From: Steromphala cineraria
Lineage: Eukaryota > Mollusca > Gastropoda > Trochida > Trochidae
Length of the DNA stretch: 64,000 nucleotides
Direction: 5' to 3'
Assembly: GCA_916613615.1 (NCBI GenBank)
Contig: OU744731.1
Location: forward strand, 15,878,726 to 15,942,725
Shown here piece by piece: positions 13,001-25,155 of this stretch. Both the position numbers and the translations under genes were made by a program. The notes beneath the pieces were generated by a model. The model was not told where the DNA came from and searched no databases. It saw only the letters and a program-made list of their open reading frames with translations. Each line of letters starts with the position of its first letter. Within the stretch, counting starts at the first letter, position 1.

Positions 13001-16000
13001 CCTCGTCATTCCTAAAGTGAAGACCTCCACATATGGTGAACGATCCTTTCCATATGCAGCATCTACAGCCTTGAACCAGCTCCCTCAATATCTTCATGAC
13101 TGTACAGAACTTGCTACTTTTAAATCTCTACTTAAGACTCACCTCTTCAGACTAGCTAAATATGACTAAACTAAAAGTGTATGCATTTCCTTTCCATCAT
13201 TATCTATCTTTACTATTTCATCATGTCTTATCTTCTTAATCACCCTCTTTTTCTTGCGTTTTGAGCATGTTTTAACATGGAAAACAGCGCACTATAAGCA
13301 TCCTATTATTATTATTATTATTATTATCTGGTCCATATGAACCAAGTCTGTTAGGCAGTGTGAGAACAAATCTGTTTGAGCTAGGTTTGTGTTTTTTAAA
13401 ATTTATTTTAGTCTTTTTTAGACCCTCCAATGTGAAGACACTTGAAGTAATCCAGAATACACTGTCTGAGGGAAATAATACATTCTGGTTGTATTTATAT
13501 TTTATAATTGAGTGTTTTGATTGAGTTCTCTCCCTTGCGTGTAGATTTCCTGGATCCTGCGAGCCAGGCACCGTATGGCATAGACAAGGAACATCTTCAT
13601 ATGATGAACAATGAGGAAAGAATCAAGGCAAGTGATAATCTTAGATTAGATTTTAGTCAGATTTTAATCTGTTGGTAATATCACTTCTTTTGCTCTTCAA
13701 ATGGTGAAGAAAGAGTCAGAATAACCAATGTGTTGTAAAGCAAAATTGAACCAAAAGAAAATCAGAAAGAATGTTTTTTAAGTTTGCCAACAGGAGGGCT
13801 TCAAAAATGTTTGAGAATACGTGTACCTGGAATTGTTTAACGGAAGAGTTTGATGTTGTTATGTGACTTGCAACCATATTGGAAAAATTGTCATGAGGAA
13901 ACCCTACTTAATACTAATTTTTATGTAGTTTATGTAATGTATGTCTATGCACTATTACAGCAAGATGTGAGATCAGCCCATGAACGTCTCCGGCGTGCGG
14001 TATCACCTGCCTCCAGACAGAGGATAGAGGATGAGAAGTAATCTATACGTTTTTCCTTATCCTTATTTAGTCTTTTGAGTAGTTGATAAAATTCTACAAA
14101 AAAGGGCAATATCATGAGCGTAATATAAAAAGAACATTTGTTTTCATTGCCCTCTTATTATTAGAAATTAGTGGTATCTTGAACCAACCATTTTCACTTC
14201 CAGTTGCTAAAAAAGACCATTGGCAACTTATGATGTCTATGTTTACGCTATCAGCAAGATGTTTATTGTTTATCTCACTTCTCAATTTTGATCTTGACAA
14301 AATTATTGTAAATAAATTGACTCATTGCAAACATTGTTTATCTCAATGTTTTCTTACAACACAAGATGATGTGATAATAAAATGCCCTTTGAAAAATATT
14401 GCCAAATTTGTATGCCCCCGAATCGGAGATTCCGGGGGTATATTGTTTTTCACCTGTCCGTCTGTCCGTCCGTCTGTCCGTTTGTCCACAAAAACTTTAA
14501 CCTTGGTCATAACTTTTGATTGGTCAGAGCTAGGTCTTTGATACTTGACATATGGATCCCTTGTGATGAGACCTTTCAGATGACACCATGACATTTGACC
14601 TTGTGACCTTGACCTTGACACAGCGAGCAGGATGCATCCGGGGGCATTCGTGTTTCACAAACACATCTTGTTCTTTTATTTGGGAACTGGTTACATGAAA
14701 ACATTTCCTCTACAGAAATACGCGTATCCGAGAGTTAGAGAAGAGAATCAAGGACCACACATCACACATGGCAGACAGGAGGAGACAACCCAAGGGGTCA
14801 CCCCAGGAGGAGATGGAGGCAGCCAAGAGGGAACTAGCAGTGGTGAGTTGGGAGCGGTGTGCCATCAATATCATCGTAGATGCTTCTCAATTATACTTCC
14901 TACAGCTGGCACGGTTTCATTTGGAGCTGTCCTTATTGAGCTTTATCTATTATCACATTATAACAGTATAAAAGGAATTTGAATTTCAAATCTGTGATTT
15001 CACAGTCACTTTGAAACATGTAGATATTCATAGGCGATGAGTCACATGAAAGAAATGAATCTTTTTGAGTTGATGGAGTATTTTGATGATGACAACTTTT
15101 TGTGATTCACCAGTCAAGAAAATCATTTTGTAATCAGTTGTTGAAGTGATGATTAGTACTTATTGTATATAATGAAATATAATCTGTCAGTTATGAAGAT
15201 GTTCACTGTAGATCTATACATCTACTTAAAATCTTAGCTGCATTTGTCTTGATGTTTGATTATCATTGACAATAGATACTTTGAAAATCATAAATGAAGA
15301 AAAGGTTTGTATTTTATATCTGAAAAAGATTTTGGTGAGTAATGAACAACAAAGACAGCAACACACAACAAAAGAAACAAGTCTTCCAAAGCAAGGAGGG
15401 GGATGAGACGACACCAGACGGTTCATATCTTCCTCCGCAAGACATAAGTTATGCCAGTTCAGTCACAGCCAGTGTAGACCTTGCAGCCTCTGCCAACGTG
15501 TCTGTGCCAGTTCATCAACCTACTGCAACTTGGTCTGATAGCTGAATTAGGGATACTGGAGGTTAATACTTATCACAACTGAGAGCTGAGCATCTGGAGC
15601 AATAAACATGTCCTTAAATATTTTCTGATGAAGCCTGGCAATACATTGTAGTTCTACCGCATTGTGGAAGATATGATGATTTTAAAAAATTGAGATTTTT
15701 TAAAATAATTATATGATATATAGCATGTGTTATAGAATGTAGAAAGTAACATCAAAATTTGAAAGTATTTTTAGTAATCTATTCAGCATAGAAATATTTA
15801 TGAAATCCATTATTATTCCTGTTTTGAAGTAATAATATTACCCGGTAGTACTATACACAGAAGTTTCTATAAGCAGTTGAACCTGAGTGTTTCTATGTAT
15901 GATGTTACTAGGTAAAGATGCTGCAGAAAGATTTGATGAACCGATACCAGGAGCTGAAAATATGGACAACAGGTTGCTGCTTTATACTCGTCCTCTCTCT

Positions 16001-19000
16001 CGGTCTCTCTCTCTCACTCACTCAGTGTTGTACACTCATGTCACGGGCAGCGCACTTCTCACTGAATGATCTACACAGCTAAACATTAATTTGAACCAAG
16101 GTCTCCAGTGTAAGAGGCCAGCAGGACCTAGATTTTTTAATCTCTCTTAGTACGAAGAATATCAAAAGTACCATTCATTGGCCTACGACTATCTTAGCAC
16201 TGAGAGAGCTTGAAAATTTAGGCCCAGCATGCTAACCACTGTGCCCCATTTGTCAAGTGCCCCCTTCACAAACAATCCATATGCTCTCTGTGATGTATGT
16301 TGGTGTAGTTTCTGTTTAGATTGTGGTTAATCCAAAATCACTACTGTGGTTCAGAAGTTGTGCAAAATGCAAAAGGATTGCCCTTATCAATTTGAATGTT
16401 TGGATTTTATTTTGATGGTAGTGATATGTTATGACCATAGATCTTTGTGAAAATAGCTCTAGGAAAACAACAGCTTTATATATAAGTACTTTATAGCAAG
16501 GCCTTATTGCTACCTAATATATGTGAACTGTGGTTTGTTCTGTAAAGTGTAAGGGAAATAACTCTTTTTAATAACCATTTCTCTGATGTCAAAAAGAGAC
16601 TGATCGTATCAAAATACATCATTGAATAAGCCTTGGTGTGAACATGAAAATTTTCCATGGAAGAAGTGTCTTTATTTGCTGAAATCAGGAAGATAGTATT
16701 GTTTCAATTTATTACCGCCAAGCAGTTCTCAAAATTGGTGTGAACATGCAAACTTTCCTTGAAAGAAGTGTCTTTTATTTGATGAAATGAGGAATATAGT
16801 ATTGTTTCAATTTATTACCGCCAAGCAGTTCTGTCAGAACCTCGGCATTTACCTTAGTGTTTTAGGCAGAGCATGTATAAATTGAAAATAATGGTCTCCA
16901 TCAACTGCAAATAATCTAAATCAAGCTCATAACTGGGGGAAGAGAAGAGAATTGGGCTGCCTGTGATGTGAATGTCAAGTGGGAGCTCTTCAATGTTTGT
17001 CAGTCTGTCAGTGTTTAACATCAACTGTGCTAGTCTAAATACAGGTGTGGCTATAGTTTACAGGAACAGTAGGCCAGATGTAAACATGATGCTAAATTAG
17101 ATGATTTGCTTCCAGGTGCTTGAGAGCAGGGTAGTTACCTGTTTTAATGTTGTCTGTTTTATTGTAGATCTGTGCTTTTTATTTCATCAAGCTTTGTTAA
17201 TTGTATTTAAGCTTTGAGAACCTTTTTTTTAAATATTATATGATTTCCATTTTAATCTATTTTTAAAGTGTTATTGCATTCTTATTATTCGACAGGAGCA
17301 TAATAAATGTCAATATTTATACCCGGTAGTTATAAGATTTTCAGAATGAGAAGAAGAATAATTACAAGATTTTTGAATAAAAGAAACCACAATTCTAATT
17401 TTACTACCTAAAATTGTTTCTTCATTCTTATTCGATGTTTTCAATGTTCCAAAGTTTTTTTTTCTGAACTTAAATCAAATAGAGTTTCTGTTTAATGATT
17501 TACAATCACAATGTGCACTGTGTGATCACAAAACAAAAGTATTTTCTAAAAAAGAGAAGAATTCTGCATGTCTGCACATATAATCATTATTGAAAAATGT
17601 AAAACATAAGCAATGAAACATCCATCCTAAGCCAAAGGCTGAAAGTTTTGATGCACTAACCTATGTCTCTAGAAGACTTTTAACCAAGAAAACTAGGGAG
17701 GATATAGCGCAGAGCATGGAAACATTCAGTCCTCCAAGGATGGCATTATCCAGGGAACATTTAACATTTCAAACTATTTATTAATTTTATATATAATACC
17801 ATTGGAAAATGCTTCTTTCTTTTTTATCTCAACATCTTTGCTTGCAATGTTGTATTGTCCTGTTGTTATGAAGTTAATCAGGGTTTATTCTCTAATGATT
17901 ACAAACATATTGAACCTCAGTGCTTTTCAAGTATGAATATCATTAATCATGTTTAGCTTCAATAATGATTATAATAATTTTGAGTTCAACAGAGAGTAAT
18001 GAATGCAATGTAATTCTTTTGATGCAAAAATCCTTTCCAAGTGGCAAAACATTTTTTTGGCTTTTTATAATGGATATTATGTTATCATAGAATATGAGAC
18101 AGTTTTAAGAAGTTACTTGTCAGTGATGAGTATTCTAAGCTTATTTCAAAATTGTTTAAGATTACCTTTTCTCATTGAGACAAAACTAAGGGCTTAAAAC
18201 TTAAAAATGCATTTTGAACTCTACTGTATATAGAATAACTGTTATGCTTTATATTTGTAGGATGTAAATTGTCAGATTATAAAGCAATGTGGTTTTTGCA
18301 TAGATGTGAATAATATATATATATATATATAGTTTAATTCGACATTTTTTGCCCCCATTTTGCAATAACATTATTCAAAGATGCATAAATTGTTATCATT
18401 TTTTAAATTTCAAGAAATCAGTAGTATCAGTACACACTTTTTCCTTTGTTGTCTTTATGACATAATTATGTATGATCAATATGTGACAATAATTTTTAAT
18501 TGAGGCCATAACAATATCAAGTATCATTATGGGGAATTTAGCCATAAATAGGAACTTTTCCTTTTTTAAAAACACTAACTATTCTTTCACTTTAGGCTTA
18601 CTTCCTAAATTGACATTTCTTCAAGTTGTTTATTGGTTCATCTATTAAGAAGTTTTTGTCATGTAACTACCGGTATATGGGTTTTACAATTATGTCCCTT
18701 ACATATGTAACCTTGATATATTGTTTGTGATATTCTTATGTTTAAACTGTGAAAGTAATTCATAATGTTAAATTTCATTAGTATGTTCACAAATGGAATA
18801 TTAATTGTGACCATTTTATTGTCTTTTTAGGTAAACATGTAAACATCAAATGTATGCTTCTTCATGTCATCATCACTTTTAATCATTATTTAAGCAATTC
18901 ATCCAAATGTCATCTTTAACACTTTGTTAGTGCAATAAGATATTATATTGTAACTATAACAGTAACATTAGAGGGAGATGAATTTGTTTTATCCTAATAA

Positions 19001-21848
19001 GTATATACGTTGCAGACTGTAAAATCTTAACAATATAAACAAATGCTTTTAACCAGAAAAGCCTCCGACTTTTCATTAGGCAGAAAATAGCAAAGGCTTT
19101 AGCAAGTGTAGAAAAAAAATGACCTGCGGTAACAAAATACAAAATAAGCTGGTTTCTTGTAAACCTTTTAACGCTGCAGTTATGATATAGTTGTAACATA
19201 GACACCAATGATATTGTGAATACAAATGTTGTGCTAGATGATAACCAGCTACGGATCAGTGTCATACTACCACCTATCCAGCAGGGTAAGCTAACCGTCA
19301 GAGTGGGGTGACCAGGTGATGGAGAGTGATGTGATACCTAGACTCAACATAACCAATACCTGCACTTGATTATCCATAACCATCACACCCATACCAACCA
19401 AACTACCCGTCGACAAAACCATAAGGGTTCAAAACAGTTGTAAAGAATGGAGTTGTCATGGAAAGTTTGTTTAACAATGTCCAAGACTTTAACAAATTTA
19501 CAAGTGTACTCTATCTGTAACTTTCAACTGAGGTTTCCTCCTTGTTTCACTGGGCTGTTATACTAGCAAAAAAAGGTCAAATCTTTTTTTCACTTTGCAT
19601 TTAAAATTTTTTTATTTTGGCATAATACTCATGTGGTTGCATAAACAAGACTTTTCCAACAAGATTGATACCATTGTTAATACTCTAAAGATGAAATATG
19701 ATAAATTCAGTCACATTCCTCATTTGCTCATCATTATTGTCAAACTATTCTTCTCTACCATTTCCAGACCTTTTTTCTTTTCTAAATTGTGTCTTCATCC
19801 CACAATCTTACCTTTTGGTCATTCTATTTTGATAAATTGAAATTTAAGCCCCCAAAGTTCCAAACCCTACCTTTTGCACACCAAACAAACAGGTGTTGTA
19901 AAACACCTCACTACAGAATTAGTTTATCATAATATCAATATCTAGAAGTGATGCAGTGACTATTTTATATTTTGTAGTCAATCTGAAAAAGGTAGAAACA
20001 ACTGAGCAGCAGTGAGATCTTTAACAAGATATAAAAGCTTGCCTTCTTTGAACAGCTAGTTAGCCTAACCATGATCTGAGTTTTGTGCATAAATAAGCAG
20101 AGAAAACAGATCTCATATGTTTTGTATACTCTAGAATGATCATGAGTTACAAATCAAATGAGGGGTGCTCAGGCACCACCACAATGAAAGTTGTAGGTCT
20201 ACTTTTCGACAAAATTTGTTAAGCCTACAAGTGCCTGGCAAACTTGTCTCTTCCAATTCAAAACCTCATGTCATGAATCTCACTGACTGTCAGATTTTGT
20301 AATATATCATAATATGCGTGATAAGGTTTGTTTTGTTAAATGTAGATGTAGTAATAACTAGTAGTTAGAAACTAATTATGCATATAATTATCATGATTCC
20401 ATTGAACATCACCTGCCTCCTTCAAAGATTACATAAGTAACATCATTCTATGTTCATGATTTCAGAGTTAGCTAAATACAGGACTCAAAGTGGTAAACTG
20501 GTTACAAAGTGATTAACTCGTAGAGCAGTAAACTAGATCCAAGTTCTTCGCCTTCTCCCTTTTACAAGTTTCTTCTCTTTCGGTGTTTTGTAGTTGAAAA
20601 AATCTCTTGTCAACTTCCCCAACAGTAAAATGTTGATTCCTTCCAGTTCTCAATGTCTCCAAGTTTAACATTGTATTCAGAAAGCTTCTTGTAGTAGGAG
20701 CAGTGCTTGTCTCAAATTGTTTTCATTTTTCTTCTTATTCTCCTGCTTGCTGCAAGTCAATGGTACTCCTTGCCTAAATTCTCCAGTCATGTCATTTCAT
20801 CCATGCAAGATCATAATTTTATTTCAAGATCATATAAGACTTTTCCATAACTAAAGACAATTTACTTGATTTGGCAAATATTGTCAGGTCACACTATTTA
20901 TAATTTTTCAACAAAAAGAATATTAACCATAGTTTTTGTGGTGATCAATGTAGAGTTTTTAAGACAAAGTGTTTTTGGTATTCAAATGTTGAAAACATCT
21001 TTCCCCAGTGTGATATGCTGTCAACCCTTTGGTTCCTTAGGGATCTTTCCTTTCCAATCTTTCCCTAATTGTGGTAACAACTTTTAACAACTACAATATT
21101 TTTATATCTATTTATATTCAAAATCTAAATTTGTAAATGTAAATTTTGATCGAGTCAATTCAAAGAGGAAATACAGTCTGAAAGAAAACTAATTATATTT
21201 ATAAAAAGAGGAGACATGAATATTCTTGAATTAAAATTTAAAAAAATTCTGAGTTCTGAGAAAATCTAACTTTGTGATAAGCAATGAGTTTATTGATGCA
21301 GGAAAGAGTCGAGGAATGACAGGGGACAGTTTTCATTTCTAAACACTCGATTAAAGTAGTAAGTACAAACAATTCAGATAGTGGTTGAATGATAAAGACA
21401 ATTTGTAACTGTCCATGTATCACTTAAGGCATGCCTTATGTATTGTGGGATATTTTTCATAATTTGATTCATTTGTATAATGTACATACAGGTATATTAT
21501 GTTTAAAACTTTGTTCATTGTGTTTTGTATTCATCTTGATTTGATATCTGTATTCAAAGATATGAGTGCAAAGTGTTTTTGACCAATGATTTGAGTTATC
21601 AAGACTTTGTGCCTAAATTTCTTTTTTCTTCACAGGATTGAAAATGAATACAAGTATTTTTATAACCCTTTCAAAAAATGGTTAAAATTTGATGACAAAT
21701 ATTTCACATATTCTTTGTTTTTATCTTCTAGGCTGAGGAACTGCACCACGAGCTTATGGCGAGAAGGGAAGAACTGGAATATCGATTCCGAGCTTTCACA
21801 GCGGACATCGCCTCGGGTTTCTCCCAAAGCACCAGACTAAACAACTGA
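4037..21848 (+). CDS. LRRC27: Leucine-rich repeat-containing protein 27, 5'-partial
   Basis: Coding exons: 4037-4183, 7196-7439, 9668-9757, 11655-11810, 12242-12330, 13545-13627, 13961-14037, 14716-14842 and 21732-21848. Phases agree throughout, giving 375 visible residues and a TGA at 21846. The first visible exon holds the last leucine-rich repeat (LNISNNPLEFPP, then EKGVGEVQRFL), close to human LRRC27 (about 530 residues, from memory). A serine/acidic linker (DDSSSDDEWDG) follows, then a long charged helical region: HRMAEERKVAKIRELKEKQ, LLKDWREETRRLKQKK, RIRELEKRIKDH and QEEMEAAKREL. These align in order with the human coiled-coil part. Exons for the N-terminal repeats were not found and presumably lie upstream of the window. 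The molecular role of LRRC27 is poorly known; the architecture suggests a scaffold. Odd points are a GC-AG intron after 13627, a NAGNAG acceptor at 11651-11654 and a candidate alternative exon at 15912. Confidence 0.87.
7039..7165 (+). repeat. Partial copy of the 24372-24860 dispersed repeat
   Basis: The text around ATCAATACCTTG(T/A)TGGAGTTC and the ending GTTGATGACxATGTCTTCTTG are shared with the larger copy at 24372-24860. It abuts the LRRC27 exon starting at 7196, so the repeat ends only about 30 bp upstream of that acceptor. Confidence 0.6.
9826..9967 (-). repeat. 142-bp dispersed repeat, copy 1
   Basis: This segment matches 46211-46352 in reverse complement over its whole length with few differences. 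Shared blocks include CTTAGGGGAAAATAAAG and AGCCAGTCAAGGACTGG. The second block contains the hairpin CCAGTC/GACTGG. It lies in the LRRC27 intron just after the exon ending at 9757. Confidence 0.8.
12628..13327 (+). mobile_element. 5'-truncated LINE with reverse transcriptase C-terminal fragment and (ATT)n tail
   Basis: The reading LRTIGHIRPYL, then CRIDYCNSLL, LQRIQNAAARIV and LRSLHWLPINYRI is the typical C-terminal end of a non-LTR retrotransposon reverse transcriptase. A frameshift near 12935-12950 moves the continuation (KVKTSTYGERSFPYAAS) into another frame, ending at a stop at 13167-13169. A short 3' UTR leads to an (ATT)n tail at 13303-13327. It sits in the LRRC27 intron between 12330 and 13545, in the host's transcriptional orientation. 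The tail and protein style suggest the CR1/L2 group (inference). It is dead because of the truncation and frameshift. Confidence 0.85.
14411..14680 (+). repeat. Dispersed repeat with CCCCCGAAT...CCGGGGG hairpin, copy 1
   Basis: It begins with a short hairpin (CCCCCGAATC paired with GATTCCGGGGG), runs through a (TCCG)n-like tract and a CTTTAACC segment, and ends near a TTTCACAAACAC motif. Other copies are at 24943-25155 (plus) and 52128-52310 (minus). It lies in the LRRC27 intron immediately upstream of the exon at 14716. No coding capacity. Confidence 0.75.
15340..15545 (+). other. Open segment of coding-like composition in the last LRRC27 intron
   Basis: The frame reads through a Ser/Thr/Gln-rich stretch (QQKKQVFQSKEGDE, later SVTASVDLAASANVSV) to a stop at 15543-15545. 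GC content is well above the flanking intron. No convincing acceptor in matching phase was found. It could be a skipped or alternative LRRC27 terminal exon, a relic, or chance. Confidence 0.25.
15912..15972 (+). CDS. LRRC27: Candidate alternative (cassette) exon of LRRC27
   Basis: The segment is bounded by an acceptor (TTACTAG|GTA) and a donor (AACAG|GT). It reads in phase 0 from the preceding exon as VKMLQKDLMNRYQELKIWTT. This resembles the start of the terminal exon (AEELHHELMARREELE), both with a heptad-like L-x3-LM-x-R pattern. It is 61 nt long, so inclusion shifts frame and gives Gly-stop at once in the last exon, producing a shorter C-terminus that should escape nonsense-mediated decay. 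It may be an exon duplication. No direct evidence of use is available. Confidence 0.4.
16087..16247 (-). mobile_element. tRNA-derived SINE split by a MITE
   Basis: On the minus strand, AGTGGTTAGCATGCTGG (A-box side, 16222-16247) matches the SINE at 46461. A B-box-like GGTTCAAATTA lies at 16087-16097. The boxes are about 130 bp apart instead of the usual 35-40, because a 100-bp element (16124-16223) is inserted between them. Located in the last LRRC27 intron. Confidence 0.5.
16124..16223. mobile_element. Small MITE nested in a SINE
   Basis: The ends form imperfect inverted repeats of about 35 bp (GACCTAGATTTTTTAATCTC against CCTAAATTTTCAAGCTCTC). The hexamer CCAGCA occurs directly on both sides (16118-16123 and 16224-16229), consistent with a target-site duplication. 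No coding capacity. Confidence 0.55.
16633..16831 (+). repeat. Two-copy tandem duplication, about 102 bp per unit
   Basis: A unit beginning TTGGTGTGAACATG and ending ACCGCCAAGCAGTTCT occurs at 16633 and again at 16735 with about ten differences. Intronic (last LRRC27 intron). Confidence 0.85.
16832..21731. other. Remainder of the last LRRC27 intron
   Basis: AT-rich sequence without recognisable exons. A (TA)n microsatellite lies at about 18316-18331. Short open frames here (for example near 18954-19265 on the minus strand) have no recognisable domain and AT-driven composition. Confidence 0.5.
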
Positions 21849-22498
21849 GAAGTCATGACTTGATCCATATACTATACCATAAAGCATTCTCCCATCCTTT
21901 TAAAGGCAACTTCATATCAGGGTAAATTGGTTTGCCAAGAAACTGTATTCCGTCCAAATTGAATTAGATGCCAGGACTCATCAGTATTTGCTTTAAGCTC
22001 CATTTTCATTGTATATATATAGGTTTTGTTATCTGATATATTTATTTACATGTATATATAATAATAATATTGTAGTATCCTTTTTTTAAAAACACTCTTT
22101 GGAATAGCACATTCAGTTTCACTATTGTTTTCTTCTTTTTATTGGATGTATTAGGAATGTGTTAAATAACTTGTTGGGACCGTGATCTGATGATTTCATT
22201 GATGCAAAGTTTCATACATTAAACAATATTTTTAAGTTTCAAAAAAATATGAGTAAGTGATGGTTTCTTTAATGTTTATATTTGTTCTGAGCAAAGTGAA
22301 GATCATGATTTCAAAATCCACATTACTTCCTTTTACCAAATCATTTGCCACTAGAAGTTTCATTCACTGCCAGTATCTATAGAATGAAGTGCCTTCTATC
22401 AACCATGAAGTTAATGATATTTTACAAGAAGTTGTACTCTAAAATTTAGTTTCTAGTCATTTTGTACATACTGTTCTTGTTAATTTCTATCAAGATTC

Positions 22499-22504
22499 AA
22501 TAAA
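22499..22504 (+). terminator. Polyadenylation signal of LRRC27
   Basis: AATAAA lies 651 nt after the LRRC27 stop codon and is followed within 25 nt by a GT/T-rich stretch, as expected for a cleavage site near 22520. The 3' UTR would be about 670 nt. Confidence 0.6.
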
Positions 22505-22594
22505 TGTTCATCAATTTGTAAAGTTTTGTTTTCATTATTGTACCCCCTTTGAAGTAAGCTGCTGCAAATAGCAGTCATTGTCAAATGATCTCAA

Positions 22595-24256
22595 AAATAG
22601 AGCCAATGGCTCTGTAGCTCATCAGGCCTCATATTCAATTATGCTGTAGAGGGTGGCCAATGTGTTAACCCTTTTGTAGTGGCCACAGGGTCACTAAGCC
22701 TTTTTTAGGGGCCATAGGGTCACCAAAACTGTTTATTATATGAATGGATTATATCAGTCTTTCCGATTGGCCCACTTGGTCACATGACAGCATTGACGTC
22801 AAGCAATGTCAACCTGTGTGATGCGCGAGAGGTGGATATAACAATCCAAGCGCCTCCCGTGGCTAAAAATAGATTTGAGATTTACGTCTCGAACTCCGCA
22901 CATCACATGTTGCACTGTTAATCAGGCAATAGGCTTCGCTTTGTGACTGTGTTGAATTAGAGTTATGTCCCTTATAGTTTTAGGCATATTAGAGTGATGT
23001 CTCTTATTTGCACAGAAGAAAAGTGATTCAAGAACATTTTTCACATAATAAAACAATTATAGACTTCAGATTCGGTTGATCCAATGATTTGTCGACCTTG
23101 GACACGCGATATTCACCTCGGTTCGTTGCCACAGTGAATATCACGTGTCCAAGGTCGACAAATCATTGGATCAACCTCACTTGAAGTCAATAATTGTATA
23201 AAATCAGTCCTCATTAGTAGGAGTCGCTAAACAAGATTTCAGCTTTCTTGCCCTAGGATTTAGGGCATGCAGCTACAGCCCTTATCAGGGGCCACAGGGC
23301 AAATAAGCTATACTTTATGATCCTCATTTGTCAAGGAGTCTTACACAAAGTTTCAGCTTTGCTAGGCCTTCTGGAGAAGATGAGATAGGTTTTATGGGCG
23401 TGGCCCTTATTAGGTGCAGCAGCGCCCCCAAACCTACAATTCATAATCCTCACTAGCCATAGAGTCTGTACACAAAATGTCAGGCATTATGCTTCTGGAG
23501 AAAAATAAAGCCATTTGCTCTGTGGCTCATCAGGCTGGAGAAGAAGATGAAGAAGGTTTTAAGGGTGTGGCCCTCGAAAATGCACAAAGTTTATGGACAG
23601 ATGGACGGGCAGACGCCGCACACCATGTCATGCCATAAGCCAATATAGCCATTAAGGGCAGATGAGCTAAAAATGGTTGTCTTGAGGTTAGACAAATTTT
23701 TAATTTTCGAGAATTAAATTTTGTTTCCATGGAAAAGTCATGTTTCATCTCAAAGGGCTAATGGCATTGTCCACCCTTCCATAAACATTGTGCTTTTTCC
23801 AATTCTTCTCCAGAAGCAAAAGGTTTGGAAAGCTGAAATCTTGTGTAAGAACTCAACTAATTGTACTTATGAGTTATAGATTTGGTGATCCTGTGGCCCC
23901 TTATGAGGGCTTGGTGAACTTTTGGATCCTATACCCTAAATTAATTTTTGCAGAATTGGTAGTCTTCTTACGGTCACTTGTACACCTTTTTGAATTTTCT
24001 CTGAATACTGAGCAAATTCTTGTTTCTCAAATCACATCGCCTACATGCTGAAATTTACAATTGAAGATGTGGCTCCCACTACTGGCCTCGGCCTAACATC
24101 TTTATTCATCTTCTTCAGATGGACAAGGCATAGAATGCTGAAATGTTGTATAAGAGACTCCTTAATCAGTATCATTTGGTGACTCAGTGGCTCCTACTCT
24201 AAATCAACATTGAATATGGAGCCTGATGAGCTACAAAGCAAATGGCTCTATTTTTT
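22595..24256. repeat. Cluster of TAGCTCATCAGG-family repeats, two orientations
   Basis: One copy begins near 22595 (GAGCCAATGGCTCTGTAGCTC), has internal blocks containing GGGGCCA(C/T)AGGGTCAC and AGTTTCAGCTTT, and ends near 23668 with CAGATGAGCTAAAAATGG. A reverse-oriented copy follows and ends at 24256 (GATGAGCTACAAAGCAAATGG). The cluster fills the gap between the LRRC27 and FAM193 3' ends. The related FAM193 intron copies are at 33609-35158 and 42058-42380. Confidence 0.7.
23053..23197. mobile_element. 145-bp near-perfect palindrome (MITE-like)
   Basis: Two arms of about 60 bp are inverted copies with few mismatches, sharing TTGATCCAATGATTTGTCGA and CCTTGGACACG. They are separated by a loop of roughly 15 bp. 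It is inserted in the repeat cluster downstream of LRRC27. It has no ORF and would form a long hairpin. Confidence 0.85.
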
Positions 24257-24371
24257 TACCTAGTTACAAGGTGTGCAATGGGGACAAAAAAATTCAGACC
24301 TAGATCAATGAAATTTTGGTTTTTGATACAGCTGATGATACTCTTGATAGTTTGAAAGGCATTTCCAAAAT

Positions 24372-24860
24372 ATTATTATCCCCCGCCACGAAGTGGAAGG
24401 GGATATAGGTTTGGGCTCTGTCCGTCCGGCAGAGTTAAAGGGGACAGCTTTTCTCAGAAACTATTTAAGATAAGCTAACCAAATTTGCTGTGTGCCTTCG
24501 TTGTATCAATACCTTGATGGAGTTCGAAAATCAGAACCGCAAAATTATTTTTTGCGGAGTTATTGCCCTTGTGTTGATTTTTGGACCTTGTTCGAGGATG
24601 TCCTCAAAGGGGACAACTTTTCTCAAAAACTATTTAAGATAGAATAACAACATTTGCACTGTGTATTTAGGGTATCAATAGCTTGATGGAGTTAAATATG
24701 AGGTAAATGCAATTACTTATTACATAGTTACAGCCAATTTAGGAAAATATTGGGAGCTTTGATGAAAACTTATTTAGCGGGGGATGTTGATGACCATGTC
24801 TTCTTGTGTTTGATGGAGTTATGACCCTGGATTTTGCAGGTTTGATGCTCCAAGTCTTCA
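24372..24860 (+). repeat. Dispersed repeat starting CCCCCGCCACGAAGTGG, with internal duplication
   Basis: Within the element, AAAGGGGACAxCTTTTCTCA and AACTATTTAAGATA occur twice about 166 bp apart, showing an internal two-unit structure. A fragment of the same family lies at 7039-7165. Non-coding. Confidence 0.7.
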
Positions 24861-24942
24861 AAAGGTTTGTCTTTCATTGACTTATACTTTAAGTGTATAG
24901 CAGATTGCGAGTTACCGTAGGCGAGCCATTCTCACTAAATTG

Positions 24943-25155
24943 TTATGCCCCCGAATAGGAGATTCCGGGGGTATATTGTTTTTGCACGGTCAGTCTGTCT
25001 GCCCAGCAAGCATTTTTCTTAAACTTTAACCATGGCCATATCTTTTGTGATTGGATAGAGATGAACATATATTTCACATGTGCATCTATAATGATAAGAC
25101 CTTCAGCTGACCTTGTGACAGTGTTTCACGAACACTGCTTGTTCTTGTTTTTTTA
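24943..25155 (+). repeat. Dispersed repeat with CCCCCGAAT...CCGGGGG hairpin, copy 2
   Basis: Same family and orientation as 14411-14680. It starts with the CCCCGAATAGGAGATTCCGG hairpin and ends with TTTCACGAACACTGC. It lies between the converging ends of LRRC27 and FAM193. Confidence 0.75.

Noticed and set aside
18954..19265. 103-residue minus-strand ORF in the last LRRC27 intron
   Set aside because: AT-driven composition, no recognisable domain and no splice context. Taken as chance.
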